Shown: positions 26,655 through 36,262 of the stretch, one piece after another
Layout: each line of letters opens with the position of its first letter
How positions within the stretch are numbered: position 1 is the stretch's first letter
Assembly (NCBI RefSeq): GCF_031882575.1
Contig: NZ_CP134772.1
Coordinates: forward strand, 1,507,001 to 1,571,000
Length of the DNA: 64,000 nucleotides
Reading direction: 5' to 3'
Source of the DNA: Pseudomonas sp. VD-NE ins
GTDB lineage: Bacteria > Pseudomonadota > Gammaproteobacteria > Pseudomonadales > Pseudomonadaceae
Notes under the pieces: model-generated
What the model saw: the letters and a program-made list of their open reading frames with translations, nothing else
Told to the model about the DNA's origin: nothing
Database searches by the model: none
Position numbers and translations under genes: made by a program

Positions 26655-27536
26655 TCAGCGCAGGGTTTTCAGGATTGCTTGCAACTGAGTCTGGCCCGCC
26701 TCACTCAACGGGAAGACCGGCAAACGTGGATCGCCCACCTCCAGCCCGGTCTGCCGCAATCCGGCCTTGATCGTCGCCGGCAAGCCCCCCTTCAGAATGA
26801 AATCCAGCAGCGGCAACTGGCGATAGAACAGATCCCGCGCCCGATCCAGATCGCCGCCCATGGCCGCGTCATAAAGATCCAGGTTCAACTGCGGGATCAG
26901 GTTCGGCGCCGCCGTGCACCAGCCTTTCGCCCCGGCGGCAAACGCTTCGAGCGCCAGCGGATTGCAGCCGTTGTAGAACGGCACCTGGCCTTCGCCGAGC
27001 AATTGCAGCTTGTGCATGCGCTGAATATCGCCGGTGCTCTCCTTGACCATGGTCACGTTTTCCACGCCGTTGACGATGCGCAGAATCAAATCGACCGACA
27101 TGTCGGTGCCGCTGGTGGCCGGGTTGTTGTAGAGCATGATCGGCACGCCGATGCGCTCGCCGATGGCGCGGTAGTGGGCGAGGATTTCCGCTTCTGTGAG
27201 TTTCCAGTACGAAGCCGGCAGCACCATCACCACATCGGCGCCATGGGCTTCAGCGAAACGTGCGCGGCGTACGGCTTTGGCGGTGGTCAGGTCGGACACG
27301 CTGACAATGGTCGGCACGCGTTTGGCCACGTGCTTGATGCTGAACTCCGCCACCTGATCCCACTCGGCATCGCTCAGGTAAGCGCCCTCGCCGGTGCTGC
27401 CCAGTGGTGCGATGGCGTGGACGCCGCTGTCGATCAGGCGATCGATCGATTGACCGAGCGCTGGCAGGTCCAGCTCTTCGCCGTTGGCGCCAAACGGGGT
27501 GATGGTGTAGCCGATGATGCCGTGAATAGTGGACAT
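26655..27536 (-). CDS. Dihydrodipicolinate synthase/N-acetylneuraminate lyase family aldolase
   Basis: 293-residue TIM-barrel class I aldolase. The Schiff-base lysine is K165 (VTMVKESTGDIQR), the catalytic tyrosine Y136 (IMLYNNPA), and the GSTGE substrate loop lies at 46-50. The arrangement with a class II aldolase-like gene and a divergent XRE regulator indicates a catabolic retro-aldolase or dehydratase acting on a keto acid, not lysine biosynthesis. The actual substrate is unknown. It is the second gene of a two-gene minus-strand operon. Confidence 0.85.
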   Translation of the reverse strand: MSTIHGIIGYTITPFGANGEELDLPALGQSIDRLIDSGVHAIAPLGSTGEGAYLSDAEWDQVAEFSIKHVAKRVPTIVSVSDLTTAKAVRRARFAEAHGADVVMVLPASYWKLTEAEILAHYRAIGERIGVPIMLYNNPATSGTDMSVDLILRIVNGVENVTMVKESTGDIQRMHKLQLLGEGQVPFYNGCNPLALEAFAAGAKGWCTAAPNLIPQLNLDLYDAAMGGDLDRARDLFYRQLPLLDFILKGGLPATIKAGLRQTGLEVGDPRLPVFPLSEAGQTQLQAILKTLR

Positions 27537-27558
27537 GGGAATCTCTCCGTAACAGGTT

Positions 27559-28341
27559 TCAGTTCAGGCAATCGGCGTGTTGGCGCAGGTTCTGCCGGGC
27601 GTAGTAGTTGAAGGCGGCGGCGTGACGTTTCGGCTTGGCGATCCAGTCGTGCGCCTCGCGGCCCAGCTCAGGGATGATCGGCTTGATCGTGCCGGCCGCC
27701 ATCGCCAGCAGTTGCAACTTGGCCGCGCGCTCGATCAGTTGGGCGATGACACAGGCCTCTTCAATCGTCGTCCCGGTCGACAGCTGACCGTGGTGCGAAA
27801 GCAGGATCGCGCGTTTGTCGCCCAGCGCGCCGGCGATCAATTCGCCTTCTTCGTTACCCACCGGCACACCCGGCCAGCCTTCGAGAAATGCGCAGTCGTC
27901 GTACAGTGGGCACAGGTCCATGTGGGAAATCTGCAGCGGCACCTCCAGCATCGACAACGCCGCCACGTGCGTCGGGTGGGTGTGGATGATGCAGTTCACA
28001 TCCGGGCGAGCGCGGTACACCCAGCTGTGGAAGCGGTTGGCCGGGTTGGCCATGCCGTGACCTTCGAGGACTTCCAGATCCTCGTTGACCAGCAGCAGAT
28101 TGCTCGCAGTGATTTCGTCGAAACCCAGGCCCAATTGCTGAGTGTAATAGGTGCCGGGCTGCGGGCCACGGGCGGTGATTTGTCCGGCCAGACCGGAGTC
28201 ATGACCGTTCTCGAAGAGAATCCGGGAGGTCAGGGCCAGCTTTTGCCGGTCCGTCCACGTATTATCCGCCAGGCTTTTTTGCATCTGGGTCAGCGCTTGC
28301 TTGACCAGTTGGTCTTTGGGTAGTGCTAATGTCTTGGCCAT
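27559..28341 (-). CDS. Class II aldolase/adducin family protein
   Basis: 260 residues from the ATG at 28341, with AAAGGAC upstream; the reading from 28392 has no support and would cover the operator region. The metal-binding histidines lie in IIHTHPTHVAAL and LLSHHGQLS, with a further acidic residue in GHGMANPANRFHSWVYRARPDV. Members are zinc-dependent aldolases, epimerases or decarboxylases of sugar or hydroxy acids. First gene of the operon with the DapA-like aldolase, probably repressed or activated by the divergent XRE-cupin protein. Confidence 0.85.
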   Translation of the reverse strand: MAKTLALPKDQLVKQALTQMQKSLADNTWTDRQKLALTSRILFENGHDSGLAGQITARGPQPGTYYTQQLGLGFDEITASNLLLVNEDLEVLEGHGMANPANRFHSWVYRARPDVNCIIHTHPTHVAALSMLEVPLQISHMDLCPLYDDCAFLEGWPGVPVGNEEGELIAGALGDKRAILLSHHGQLSTGTTIEEACVIAQLIERAAKLQLLAMAAGTIKPIIPELGREAHDWIAKPKRHAAAFNYYARQNLRQHADCLN

Positions 28342-28367
28342 GTCTGTGTCCTTTGGGTGATTGCAAA

Positions 28368-28402
28368 TGACACGAAAGAGGCTATATGACACAATGTGTC
28401 AT
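28368..28402. promoter_or_regulatory. Palindromic operator for the XRE-cupin regulator
   Basis: Perfect 17-bp palindrome ATGACACAATGTGTCAT at 28386-28402, with a further half site ATGACAC at 28368-28374, in the 106-bp gap between the divergent aldolase operon and regulator gene. It is the only strong palindrome there, so the regulator encoded at 28448 is the natural ligand. Confidence 0.75.
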
Positions 28403-28447
28403 TGGCAAGCACAAATCGTCGCTTCCTCCATGGAATAACTGCTGCGC

Positions 28448-28990
28448 ATGTCTATCCGTTTGAAATTATTGAGAAAAAAACTTGGCGTAACCCTTGAGGC
28501 GCTGGCCGAAAAATCCGGCATGACCAAGAGTTATCTGTCCAAGGTCGAACGCGGGCTGAACACCCCGTCGATTGCTGCCGCGTTGAAACTGGCAAAAGCG
28601 CTGAATGTGAAAGTCGAGGAATTGTTCTCCGAAGACAACGTCAGCCTCGACACCTACAGCCTGGTGCGCAGCCACGAGCGTCAGTCACTGGCCGCGAATG
28701 ATCAGAGTCCCGGGTATGCCGTGTTGGCCCATCAGGTCAGCGAACGCAATCTGCTGCCGTTCATCATCTACCCGCCCAGCGAGTTCACTGACAAGACCTT
28801 CAAGGAGCATCTGGGCGAGGAGTTTCTGTTCGTCCACGAAGGGCGGGTCGAAGTGGATTTCATGAACGAGAAAGTGCTGCTGGAACGCGGTGATGCGCTG
28901 CACTTCAATGCGCAAAAGCCGCACCGGATCCGCTCGGTGGGTGAGGTGCAGGCGCAGTTGCTGGTGGTGGTGCACAGCGCTGAGGATTGA
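28448..28990 (+). CDS. XRE-family regulator with C-terminal cupin domain
   Basis: 180 residues. The N-terminal HTH (LRKKLGVTLEALAEKSGMTKSYLSKVERGLNTPSIAAALKLAKAL, 8-52) is joined to a cupin sensor domain (GEEFLFVHEGRVEVDFMNEKVLLERGDALHFNAQKPHRI, about 123-161). This architecture regulates catabolic operons in response to a small-molecule ligand. It is divergent from the aldolase operon, with the palindrome at 28386-28402 between them. Confidence 0.9.
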   Translation: MSIRLKLLRKKLGVTLEALAEKSGMTKSYLSKVERGLNTPSIAAALKLAKALNVKVEELFSEDNVSLDTYSLVRSHERQSLAANDQSPGYAVLAHQVSERNLLPFIIYPPSEFTDKTFKEHLGEEFLFVHEGRVEVDFMNEKVLLERGDALHFNAQKPHRIRSVGEVQAQLLVVVHSAED

Positions 28991-28998
28991 ACCCTGAA

Positions 28999-29047
28999 AT
29001 CAAAAGATCGTCCGAACGCGGCCCGAGCCTTCGGACGATCTTTTGAT
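28999..29047. terminator. Bidirectional terminator, perfect 18-bp stem
   Basis: Arms ATCAAAAGATCGTCCGAA (28999-29016) and TTCGGACGATCTTTTGAT (29030-29047) are exact complements with a 13-base loop. The hairpin lies between convergent genes; A-rich and T-rich flanks suit both directions. The ends resemble the tail of REP family C. Confidence 0.85.
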
Positions 29048-29053
29048 CTTGCT

Positions 29054-30073
29054 TCAAACCTCGACGGGCACCGACAACTTCGGATTGCCGAGCGCATGGC
29101 TCTTGGCATCAAAAAACCGCAACTCCACACCCGTGCCCTCAAACACCTGCGCGTAATGCCGCTTCTGATGCTGAACAAACGCCGCACTGCGCGGATAAAT
29201 CGAGATCGCTACCGTCGCAGGTTTGGCCAAACGCAGTGCCCGGACGATGTGCGCATCCTGTTCGCCCAACGCATGACCGAAGATGCACAAACCGCCGCCA
29301 TGCCCCAACAACTGCTGATAACAGAACGACAGATAATCCGAACTGCGAATGGTCTTGAGCTTGTCCGCGCTCGGCCCTTCGGTAACGAACAGCGGCACGT
29401 CATCCAGCGTCTTGATCGTATTGTTGATCGCGAAACTGCCGAGCAGCGTGCCTTCGGTCGAGGTCAGCTTGCGCGCTGTGCCGTCCTGATTGCGCACCAG
29501 ATGCAGGCCACCGTGCAGGTACAGCAAGCGCGGTTTGGCGGTGTCAGTTTCGCTCAGATCAAAACTCGCGCTGGCGCCGTTGAACAAATCGTCGATGGCC
29601 TCGCTGTTGTGCTGCAGGGCCCAGTAGTTGAGCAAGTCGTAATTGGTGGTGAACACTGTGCGATAGCGCGCCAGTTCTTCATTCAGCGTCGCCAGGGTCG
29701 AGGCTTGCACCAGTCGCCAGGGAATGTGCACGGCGTGCACGGTGTTGATCAACGCTTCCTTGATCGCGTAGTAGCGATTACGCGGTGCCGCTGAGCTGAC
29801 GGCCAACGCTTTGTTGACCCGGCTGGTGGTTTTCAGCGCGCCGAGTACCTGCTCGAAGCTGCGCGTTTGCATGGCGTCGAACACCGCCAGTTCCGACGGG
29901 CTCAGCGGTTTCTCTTCAACGGTACGGGCGTTTTCGAACAGCGAGTCATAGCCGAAGTCATCCCACACCGCACGACTGGCGCCATTGCCCACCAGCAGGC
30001 CGTTGAAGTCACTGGTGGCGCGCAAGGCGTTCCAGTCTTCGAGGGTGGCGTCGACATCCAGAAAATCGGTCAT
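29054..30073 (-). CDS. DUF4917 protein with SIR2-like NAD-binding motifs
   Basis: 339 residues. The N terminus contains [21 protein letters not shown], the middle [15 protein letters not shown] (about 141-155), then [12 protein letters not shown] (about 184-195). A glycine-rich GNGAS start, TTNYD and a downstream HG are the marks of SIR2-like domains. The C terminus has [19 protein letters not shown], also SIR2-like. No partner defence gene is adjacent. SIR2-like proteins in bacteria may be NADases used in anti-phage defence, or deacylases; either would be inference here. Gene is monocistronic and divergent from the alcohol dehydrogenase. Confidence 0.8.
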   Translation of the reverse strand: MTDFLDVDATLEDWNALRATSDFNGLLVGNGASRAVWDDFGYDSLFENARTVEEKPLSPSELAVFDAMQTRSFEQVLGALKTTSRVNKALAVSSAAPRNRYYAIKEALINTVHAVHIPWRLVQASTLATLNEELARYRTVFTTNYDLLNYWALQHNSEAIDDLFNGASASFDLSETDTAKPRLLYLHGGLHLVRNQDGTARKLTSTEGTLLGSFAINNTIKTLDDVPLFVTEGPSADKLKTIRSSDYLSFCYQQLLGHGGGLCIFGHALGEQDAHIVRALRLAKPATVAISIYPRSAAFVQHQKRHYAQVFEGTGVELRFFDAKSHALGNPKLSVPVEV

Positions 30074-30227
30074 TGCGCAGGCGTCTCAAAACAAAGGGGC
30101 TGATGGGCGGCGACTTTATCACGAGCGGGCATTGAGCCAGATCAACATCGGTCGTGACCGATCGGTCGATCCTGTGTGCATCCGCCGGATCGGCGCAGTC
30201 GATTCGGCCTCAGTCAGGAGATGCACC

Positions 30228-31376
30228 ATGAGCAGCACCTTTTTCATTCCGGCGGTCAACATCATGGGCAGCGGCTGCCTCGACGAAGCCATGGTCGCGA
30301 TCCGCAACTACGGTTTTCGCAAGGCGCTGATCGTCACCGACACCGGGTTGGCCAAGGCCGGCGTGGCCGCGATGGTTGCCGAGAAACTGGCGATGCAGGA
30401 CATCGATTCGGTGATCTTCGACGGCGCCAAACCGAACCCGAGCATTGCCAACGTCGAGTCGGGCCTGGGGCTGCTCAAGGAAAGTCGCTGCGATTTCGTC
30501 GTGTCGCTGGGCGGCGGTTCACCCCACGATTGCGCCAAAGGCATTGCCCTGTGCGCGACCAATGGTGGACAGATCCGTGATTACGAAGGCGTCGATCAAT
30601 CGAGCAAACCGCAACTGCCGCTGATCGCCATCAACACCACCGCCGGTACCGCCAGCGAGATGACCCGGTTCTGCATCATCACCGACGAATCGCGCCACGT
30701 GAAAATGGCCATCGTCGACCGCAACGTCACGCCGCTGCTGTCGGTCAATGACCCGGAGTTGATGCTCGCCATGCCCAAAGGCCTGACCGCCGCCACCGGC
30801 ATGGATGCGTTGACCCACGCCATCGAAGCTTATGTCTCGACCGCCGCCAACCCGATCACCGACGCTTGCGCGCTGAAAGCCATGACCCTGATCAGCAACA
30901 ACCTGCGCCTGGCCGTACGCGACGGCAGCGACCTTGCCGCGCGGGAAAACATGGCGTACGCACAGTTCCTTGCCGGCATGGCCTTCAATAACGCCTCGCT
31001 CGGTTATGTGCATGCGATGGCGCATCAGTTGGGCGGTTTCTACGACTTGCCCCATGGCGTGTGCAACGCCGTGCTGCTGCCCCATGTGCAGACGTTCAAT
31101 GCGCTGGTCTGTGCCGAGCGGCTGACCGATGTCGCTCACGCCATGGGCGCTGATATCCGTGGTTTCAGCCCGGAGGAGGGCGCCCAGGCGGCGATCAATG
31201 CGATCCGCTGCCTGGCCAAAGATGTCGAGATTCCCGGTGGCTTGCGTGAACTCGGCGCCAAGCTCAGTGACATTCCGCTGCTCGCCACCAATGCGCTGAA
31301 AGACGCCTGCGGTTTGACCAATCCTCGGGCGGCAGATCAGCGCCAGATCGAGGAGATCTTTCGCAACGCGTTCTGA
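30228..31376 (+). CDS. Iron-containing alcohol dehydrogenase (YiaY/DhaT-like)
   Basis: 382 residues from the ATG at 30228, with AGGAG at 30216-30220. Group III alcohol dehydrogenase signatures: the NAD-binding [14 protein letters not shown], and the metal-binding histidines in [52 protein letters not shown]. Likely oxidises or reduces small primary alcohols/aldehydes in the cytoplasm. It lies upstream of a LysR gene on the same strand. The exact substrate is not deducible. Confidence 0.9.
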   Translation: MSSTFFIPAVNIMGSGCLDEAMVAIRNYGFRKALIVTDTGLAKAGVAAMVAEKLAMQDIDSVIFDGAKPNPSIANVESGLGLLKESRCDFVVSLGGGSPHDCAKGIALCATNGGQIRDYEGVDQSSKPQLPLIAINTTAGTASEMTRFCIITDESRHVKMAIVDRNVTPLLSVNDPELMLAMPKGLTAATGMDALTHAIEAYVSTAANPITDACALKAMTLISNNLRLAVRDGSDLAARENMAYAQFLAGMAFNNASLGYVHAMAHQLGGFYDLPHGVCNAVLLPHVQTFNALVCAERLTDVAHAMGADIRGFSPEEGAQAAINAIRCLAKDVEIPGGLRELGAKLSDIPLLATNALKDACGLTNPRAADQRQIEEIFRNAF

Positions 31377-31444
31377 GACGAGTACAGCGGCGGCGAACGG
31401 CGTTATGCTCAGCGCTCTTCTGCGCCGCCACTGCCGAGTCTCGC

Positions 31445-32356
31445 ATGTTGCAAAAAAGCCTGATCCGCCGCCTCGACCTGATCACCCTGCAACTGTTTGT
31501 CGCCGTGCACGAAGAGGGCACGCTGACCCGCGCGGCCTCGCGCGAAGCCATCGCGGTGTCGGCAGCGAGCAAGCGGCTGATGGAGCTGGAAGAGGCACTC
31601 GGGATCAGCCTGTTCGTGCGCCAGGCCAAGGGCATGACGCTGACCCCGGCCGGGGAAACCTTGCTGCATCATGCCCGGCAGATGCTGTTCAACGTCGAGA
31701 AAATGGGCCTGGAACTCGGCGAACACAGCCACGGTGTGCGCGGTTATGTGCGCATGCTGGCGAACCTCTCGGCGATCATTCAGTTTCTTCCCGAAGACTT
31801 GCGCGATTTTTCCGCGCGGCATCCGCAGGTCAAGACCGACCTTGAAGAGCGGCCCAGCGCCGGGGTGATTCAAGGCGTGCTCGATGGCGTGGCAGATCTC
31901 GGTATCTGTTCCAACGACAGCGACACCAAAGGCTTGCACAGCGTGTTGTACCGTCAGGACAAACTGCTGGTGGTGATGCTGCCGGAGCATCCGTTGGCCA
32001 CGCGCGAGTCGGTGGCGTTCGCTGAAACGCTCGACAGCGACTACGTCGGATTGCATGCCGCCAGTTCGATCAATATGCGCACCCACGCGGCGGCGCGACA
32101 GGCCGGCAAGGTTCTGCGCATTCGTATTCATGTGCCGGGGTTCGATGCGGTGTGCCGGATGGTTCAGGCCAACATGGGCATCGGCATTCTGCCGCAGCGT
32201 GCTTATGAACTGTTTGGTCAGGCGCTGGGGTTGCACGCGGTGCCGTTGACGGATGACTGGTCGGATCGCGCGTTGATTGTGGTGGTGCGGGATGAGGCGC
32301 GGTTGTCGCCGGTGAGTCGGTTGTTGTTCGAGCATTTGCGCGGGCAGGGCGCATAG
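31445..32356 (+). CDS. LysR-family transcriptional regulator
   Basis: 303 residues. N-terminal HTH in LITLQLFVAVHEEGTLTRAASREAIAVSAASKRLMELEEALGISLFVRQAKGMTLTPAG (about 11-69), with the usual effector domain after. It sits between the alcohol dehydrogenase gene and the CoA-transferase/HMG-CoA-lyase/MFS operon, all on the plus strand; control of the latter is the likely role, by position. Confidence 0.88.
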   Translation: MLQKSLIRRLDLITLQLFVAVHEEGTLTRAASREAIAVSAASKRLMELEEALGISLFVRQAKGMTLTPAGETLLHHARQMLFNVEKMGLELGEHSHGVRGYVRMLANLSAIIQFLPEDLRDFSARHPQVKTDLEERPSAGVIQGVLDGVADLGICSNDSDTKGLHSVLYRQDKLLVVMLPEHPLATRESVAFAETLDSDYVGLHAASSINMRTHAAARQAGKVLRIRIHVPGFDAVCRMVQANMGIGILPQRAYELFGQALGLHAVPLTDDWSDRALIVVVRDEARLSPVSRLLFEHLRGQGA

Positions 32357-32379
32357 ATCTCCAGTGAATGTTCCGGCCT

Positions 32380-32475
32380 CTTCGCGGGCAAGCCCGCTCC
32401 CACAGTGGATGTGTGTTGAACACAAAATCTGCAGCCGCCACGAAACCCTGTGGGAGCGAGCCTGCTCGCGAAGAC
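32380..32475. repeat. REPIN, family B (mixed units)
   Basis: Inverted pair; first unit TTCGCGGGCAAGCCCGCTCC variant (32380-32406), second standard family B (32448-32474). Confidence 0.85.
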
Positions 32476-32606
32476 TGATTTGAATTCACCACATCCCCCC
32501 CAAGCGTTCGCATTTCGCGAACGCCCATTGCCGAGACACGGCTGGATTGCCCGATCATCGTTCCTCTAGCCTTGGCGCATATTCCAAGAACAAGAGGTAC
32601 CCCGCG

Positions 32607-33800
32607 ATGACTGCCCCCTTGAGTGCGATCAAAGTGATCGAGATCGGCACCCTGATCGCCGCGCCGTTTGCCGCGCGCATGCTCGCCGAGTTCGGCGCCG
32701 AAGTGATCAAGATCGAAGCCATGGGTCAGGGCGACCCGCTGCGCAAATGGCGCAAGCTGCACGAAGGCACGTCGCTGTGGTGGTACCTGCAATCACGCAA
32801 CAAGAAATCGCTGGCACTCAATCTGAAATCCGCCGAAGGCATCGAACTGGTCAAGCAACTGGCCAGCGACGCTGACGTGATCATCGAAAACCTGCGCCCC
32901 GGTGCGCTGGAGAAACTAGGCCTCGGTTGGGACGTGCTTCACGCGCTCAACCCCAATCTCACCCTCGTGCGTATTTCCGGCTATGGCCAGACCGGCCCGT
33001 ACCGTGATCGTCCCGGCTTCGGCGCGATCGGTGAAGCGATGGGCGGCATTCGTTACACCACCGGCACCCCCGGTTCGCCACCGGCGCGGGTCGGCGTCAG
33101 CCTCGGTGATTCGCTGGCCTCATTGCACGCGGTGATTGGCGCGCTGATGTCGCTGTTGCGGGTCAAGACCGGGCAGGGCGGCGGACAGATCGTCGACGTG
33201 TCGCTGGCCGAAAGCGTGTTCAACGTCATGGAAAGTCTGGTGCCGGAATACGACATGCAGGGCCATGTCCGCGAACGCAGCGGCGGCGCGTTGCCGGGTA
33301 TCGCACCGTCCAATACTTACCTGACGGCTGACGGGGCCTATGTGGTGATTGCCGGCAACAGCGACCCGATCTACAAGCGTCTGATGCACACCATTGGCCG
33401 CGAAGACCTGGCTGACGCAGAGGAATTCGCCCACAACGACGGTCGCGCCGCCAAGAGCGGTTTGCTCGACGCCGCCATCACCCACTGGACCAGCAGCCTG
33501 CCGATCGACGACGTGCTCGCGGCGCTGGAAGCGGCTGAAGTGCCGGCCGGGCGCATTTATTCGGTGGCCGACATCGTTGCCGATCCGCACTATCAGGCAC
33601 GCGACATGCTGCTCAGTGCCGAGTTGCCCGGCGGTGCAACAGTGAAGATGCCCGGCATCGTCCCTAAACTCTCGGAAACCCCCGGCGGCGTGAACTGGTC
33701 GGGGCCAAAACTCGGCCAGCACACCGACGGTATTCTTGCCGGCCTCGGCCTGACTGAACTCGACATCGAACGCCTGAAAAGCCAAGGGGTGGTGCAATGA
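32607..33800 (+). CDS. CaiB/BaiF family CoA transferase
   Basis: 397 residues from the ATG at 32607 (AGAGG upstream). Class III CoA-transferase features: IKVIEIGTLIAAPFAARMLAEFGAEVIKIE at the N terminus, SRNKKSLALNLKS, ADVIIENLRPGALEKLGLG, and DRPGFGAIGEAMGG; the catalytic aspartate of the family lies in the SLGDSLASLHAV region. It overlaps the lyase gene by four bases. With an HMG-CoA-lyase-like partner, a dicarboxylate such as 3-hydroxy-3-methylglutarate or a related branched acid is the likely acceptor; human SUGCT, which uses HMG, belongs to this family. Confidence 0.9.
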   Translation: MTAPLSAIKVIEIGTLIAAPFAARMLAEFGAEVIKIEAMGQGDPLRKWRKLHEGTSLWWYLQSRNKKSLALNLKSAEGIELVKQLASDADVIIENLRPGALEKLGLGWDVLHALNPNLTLVRISGYGQTGPYRDRPGFGAIGEAMGGIRYTTGTPGSPPARVGVSLGDSLASLHAVIGALMSLLRVKTGQGGGQIVDVSLAESVFNVMESLVPEYDMQGHVRERSGGALPGIAPSNTYLTADGAYVVIAGNSDPIYKRLMHTIGREDLADAEEFAHNDGRAAKSGLLDAAITHWTSSLPIDDVLAALEAAEVPAGRIYSVADIVADPHYQARDMLLSAELPGGATVKMPGIVPKLSETPGGVNWSGPKLGQHTDGILAGLGLTELDIERLKSQGVVQ

Positions 33801-34723
33801 TCACGGACTATTCGCAAACCCTGATCGTCCAGGAAGTCTCGCCGCGCGACGGTTTGCAGATCGAGCCGACCTGGGTGGAAACCGCTGACAAGATCGCCCT
33901 GATCGATCAGCTGTCACTGGCCGGTTTCAGCCGTATCGAGGCCGGTTCGTTCGTGTCGCCGAAAGCCATTCCGGCGCTGCGTGATGGCGAGCAAGTCTTC
34001 AGCGGCATTCAACGCCAGCCTGGGGTGATTTACGTCGCGCTGATTCCCAACCTCAAAGGTGCGCAGCGTGCACTGGAGGCGGGCGCCGATGAACTGAATC
34101 TGGTGATGTCCGCCAGCCAGACGCACAACATGGCCAATATGCGCATGCGCTGTGAAGACTCGTTGGCGGCGTTAGGTGACATCGTTTCGTTCGCCAGCGG
34201 TTCCGGTGTGCGCCTCAACGGCAGCATCGCCACAACGTTCGGTTGTCCGTTCGAAGGTCAGATCGACGAGGATCGCGTGCTGCAGATCGTCGACGCGTAT
34301 CAGGAACTCGGCATTGCCGGCATCACCCTCGCCGACACCACCGGCATGGCCAATCCGCGTCAGGTAGATCGCGTGGTGCGGCGGGTGTTGCAGCGGGTTT
34401 CGCCGGCCGATCTGACCCTGCATTTTCACAACACCCGGGGTCTGGGGCTGTGCAATGTGCTGGCGGCTTACGAGGCGGGCGCGCGGCGTTTCGATGCCGC
34501 ACTCGGTGGCCTTGGTGGCTGCCCGTTTGCGCCGGGCGCGTCGGGCAATATCTGCACTGAAGACCTGGTGAACCTGTGCGATGAGATCGGTATTCACACC
34601 GGCATCGACTTGCCGCTGCTGCTGAAACTCTCGCGCGGCTTGCCGAATCTGTTGGGCCACGAAGTCCCCGGTCAACTGGCCAAGGCCGGGCGCAACTGCG
34701 ACCTGCACCCGATTCCCACCTGA
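33797..34723 (+). CDS. Hydroxymethylglutaryl-CoA lyase family protein
   Basis: 308 residues, start coupled to the CoA transferase stop (ATGA). TIM-barrel lyase signatures: VQEVSPRDGLQIEP, the metal ligands in LTLHFHNTRGLGL, and the catalytic-cysteine loop GLGGCPFAPGASGNICTEDLV. HMG-CoA lyase splits HMG-CoA into acetyl-CoA and acetoacetate. The catalytic residues look intact; a related hydroxyacyl-CoA substrate (e.g. citramalyl-type) is possible. Confidence 0.88.
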   Translation: MITDYSQTLIVQEVSPRDGLQIEPTWVETADKIALIDQLSLAGFSRIEAGSFVSPKAIPALRDGEQVFSGIQRQPGVIYVALIPNLKGAQRALEAGADELNLVMSASQTHNMANMRMRCEDSLAALGDIVSFASGSGVRLNGSIATTFGCPFEGQIDEDRVLQIVDAYQELGIAGITLADTTGMANPRQVDRVVRRVLQRVSPADLTLHFHNTRGLGLCNVLAAYEAGARRFDAALGGLGGCPFAPGASGNICTEDLVNLCDEIGIHTGIDLPLLLKLSRGLPNLLGHEVPGQLAKAGRNCDLHPIPT

Positions 34724-34736
34724 CAACACCAATCCA

Positions 34737-34828
34737 CTGTGGGAGCGAGCCTGCTCGCGAATGCGTCGCGTCAGTCGACATCAAAGGTGAATGACACATC
34801 GCCTTCGCGAGCAGGCTCGCTCCCACAG
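34737..34828. repeat. REPIN, family B
   Basis: Inverted family-B pair (34738-34762 and 34803-34828) inside what otherwise looks like one operon, between the lyase and MFS genes. Confidence 0.9.
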
Positions 34829-34908
34829 AAAAACGCTCCACAGTGAGTGTGAAAACCAGACAACAAAAACAATCGGACGCCCACCGGCAGTCCGTCTGGA
34901 GAAAAGCT

Positions 34909-36240
34909 ATGAGCCTCAATGTAATGGAGGCGGGCGCGAGTCCGTCCGTCGATCACGACGCCGAAAAAGCCCTGGTCAGCAAAGTCGCCTGGCGCCTGAT
35001 GCCGCTGATCATGGTCTGCTATCTGTTCGCTTTCTTCGACCGCATCAACATCAGCTTCGCCAAGTTCCAGTTGCAGACTGACCTGAGCCTGAGCGACACC
35101 GCTTACGGCCTCGGTGCCGGGCTGTTCGTGGTCGGTTACGTGCTGTTCGAAGTGCCGAGCAACATGATGCTGTACAAGGTTGGCGCACGGCGCTGGATTG
35201 CCCGAATCATGATGTCCTGGGGCGTGGCGACGGCAGCGATGGTGTTCGTCAACAGCGAATGGCAGTTCTACGCGCTGCGCTTTGTGATCGGCGCGATGGA
35301 AGCCGGGTTTGCCCCGGGCGTGCTGTATTACCTGACGTTGTGGTTCCCGCAGCACTTCCGTGGGCGCATCACCTCGATGCTGTTTCTGGCTTCGGCGTTT
35401 GCCGGTCTGGTTGGTGCGCCGTTCTCCGGGCTGGTGCTGGAACACCTCGACGGCGTGCTGCAAATGCGCGGCTGGCACTGGTTGTTCCTGCTCGGCGGCG
35501 TGCCGTGTATCGGCCTCGGTTTTCTGGTGCTGACGCTGCTCAAGGATCGCATCGAGGATGCGCACTGGCTAAGCGCTGACGAGAAGAAACTGCTGTCCAG
35601 CCGCATCGCCCAGCATGAACCGCACAAGAACGGCGGCTCGTTGCTCGCGGCGTTGAAGATTCCCGGATTTTTGACCTTGGGGCTGATCTATTTTCTGATC
35701 CAGGTCGCGTCCTACGGCTTGAACTTCTGGGCGCCACAGTTGATCCGCAGCGCCGGTACCGAGAGCCCGGTGATGATCGGTCTGCTGACGGCCATTCCGT
35801 ACATTTGCGGGGCGATCAGTATGGTGGTGATCGGGCGTTTGTCGGATGCCACCGGTGAGCGGCGCAAGTTTGTCGCCGGGCTGGTCATCGTCGGCGCGAT
35901 CGGATTTTTCAGTGCGGGAATTTTCGCCAGTCACACCACGTTTTTGATCGTTGCTCTTGGCTTGCTTGGCGCCGGGATCATCGCCTCGATTCCGAGCTTC
36001 TGGACGCTGCCACCGAAGTTGTTGGCCGGTGCTGGCGCTGGTGCAGCGGGCGGGATTGCGGTGATCAACACACTTGGGCAGTTTGGCGGGATCGTCAGCC
36101 CGGTGATGGTCGGGCGGATCAAGGATCTGACCGGCAGCACCACGCCGGCGCTGTATGTCATTGGCGTGGCGGCGCTGATCGCTGCGGCACTTTTGCTGTG
36201 GGCCTTGCCGCAGAAATTGCGCACGCTCGATAAGTTCTGA
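34909..36240 (+). CDS. MFS transporter, anion:cation symporter (ACS) family
   Basis: 443 residues from the ATG at 34909 (TGGAGAAAAG upstream). The N terminus VSKVAWRLMPLIMVCYLFAFFDRINISFAKFQLQTDLSLSDTAYGLGAGLFVVGYVLFEVPSNMML is the classical ACS-family opening, used for import of organic anions such as dicarboxylates and sugar acids. About 12 hydrophobic segments. Following the CoA transferase and lyase, it probably imports the acid they degrade. Confidence 0.88.
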   Translation: MSLNVMEAGASPSVDHDAEKALVSKVAWRLMPLIMVCYLFAFFDRINISFAKFQLQTDLSLSDTAYGLGAGLFVVGYVLFEVPSNMMLYKVGARRWIARIMMSWGVATAAMVFVNSEWQFYALRFVIGAMEAGFAPGVLYYLTLWFPQHFRGRITSMLFLASAFAGLVGAPFSGLVLEHLDGVLQMRGWHWLFLLGGVPCIGLGFLVLTLLKDRIEDAHWLSADEKKLLSSRIAQHEPHKNGGSLLAALKIPGFLTLGLIYFLIQVASYGLNFWAPQLIRSAGTESPVMIGLLTAIPYICGAISMVVIGRLSDATGERRKFVAGLVIVGAIGFFSAGIFASHTTFLIVALGLLGAGIIASIPSFWTLPPKLLAGAGAGAAGGIAVINTLGQFGGIVSPVMVGRIKDLTGSTTPALYVIGVAALIAAALLLWALPQKLRTLDKF

Positions 36241-36262
36241 GATCTGCGGTGTCTGCAATGAC

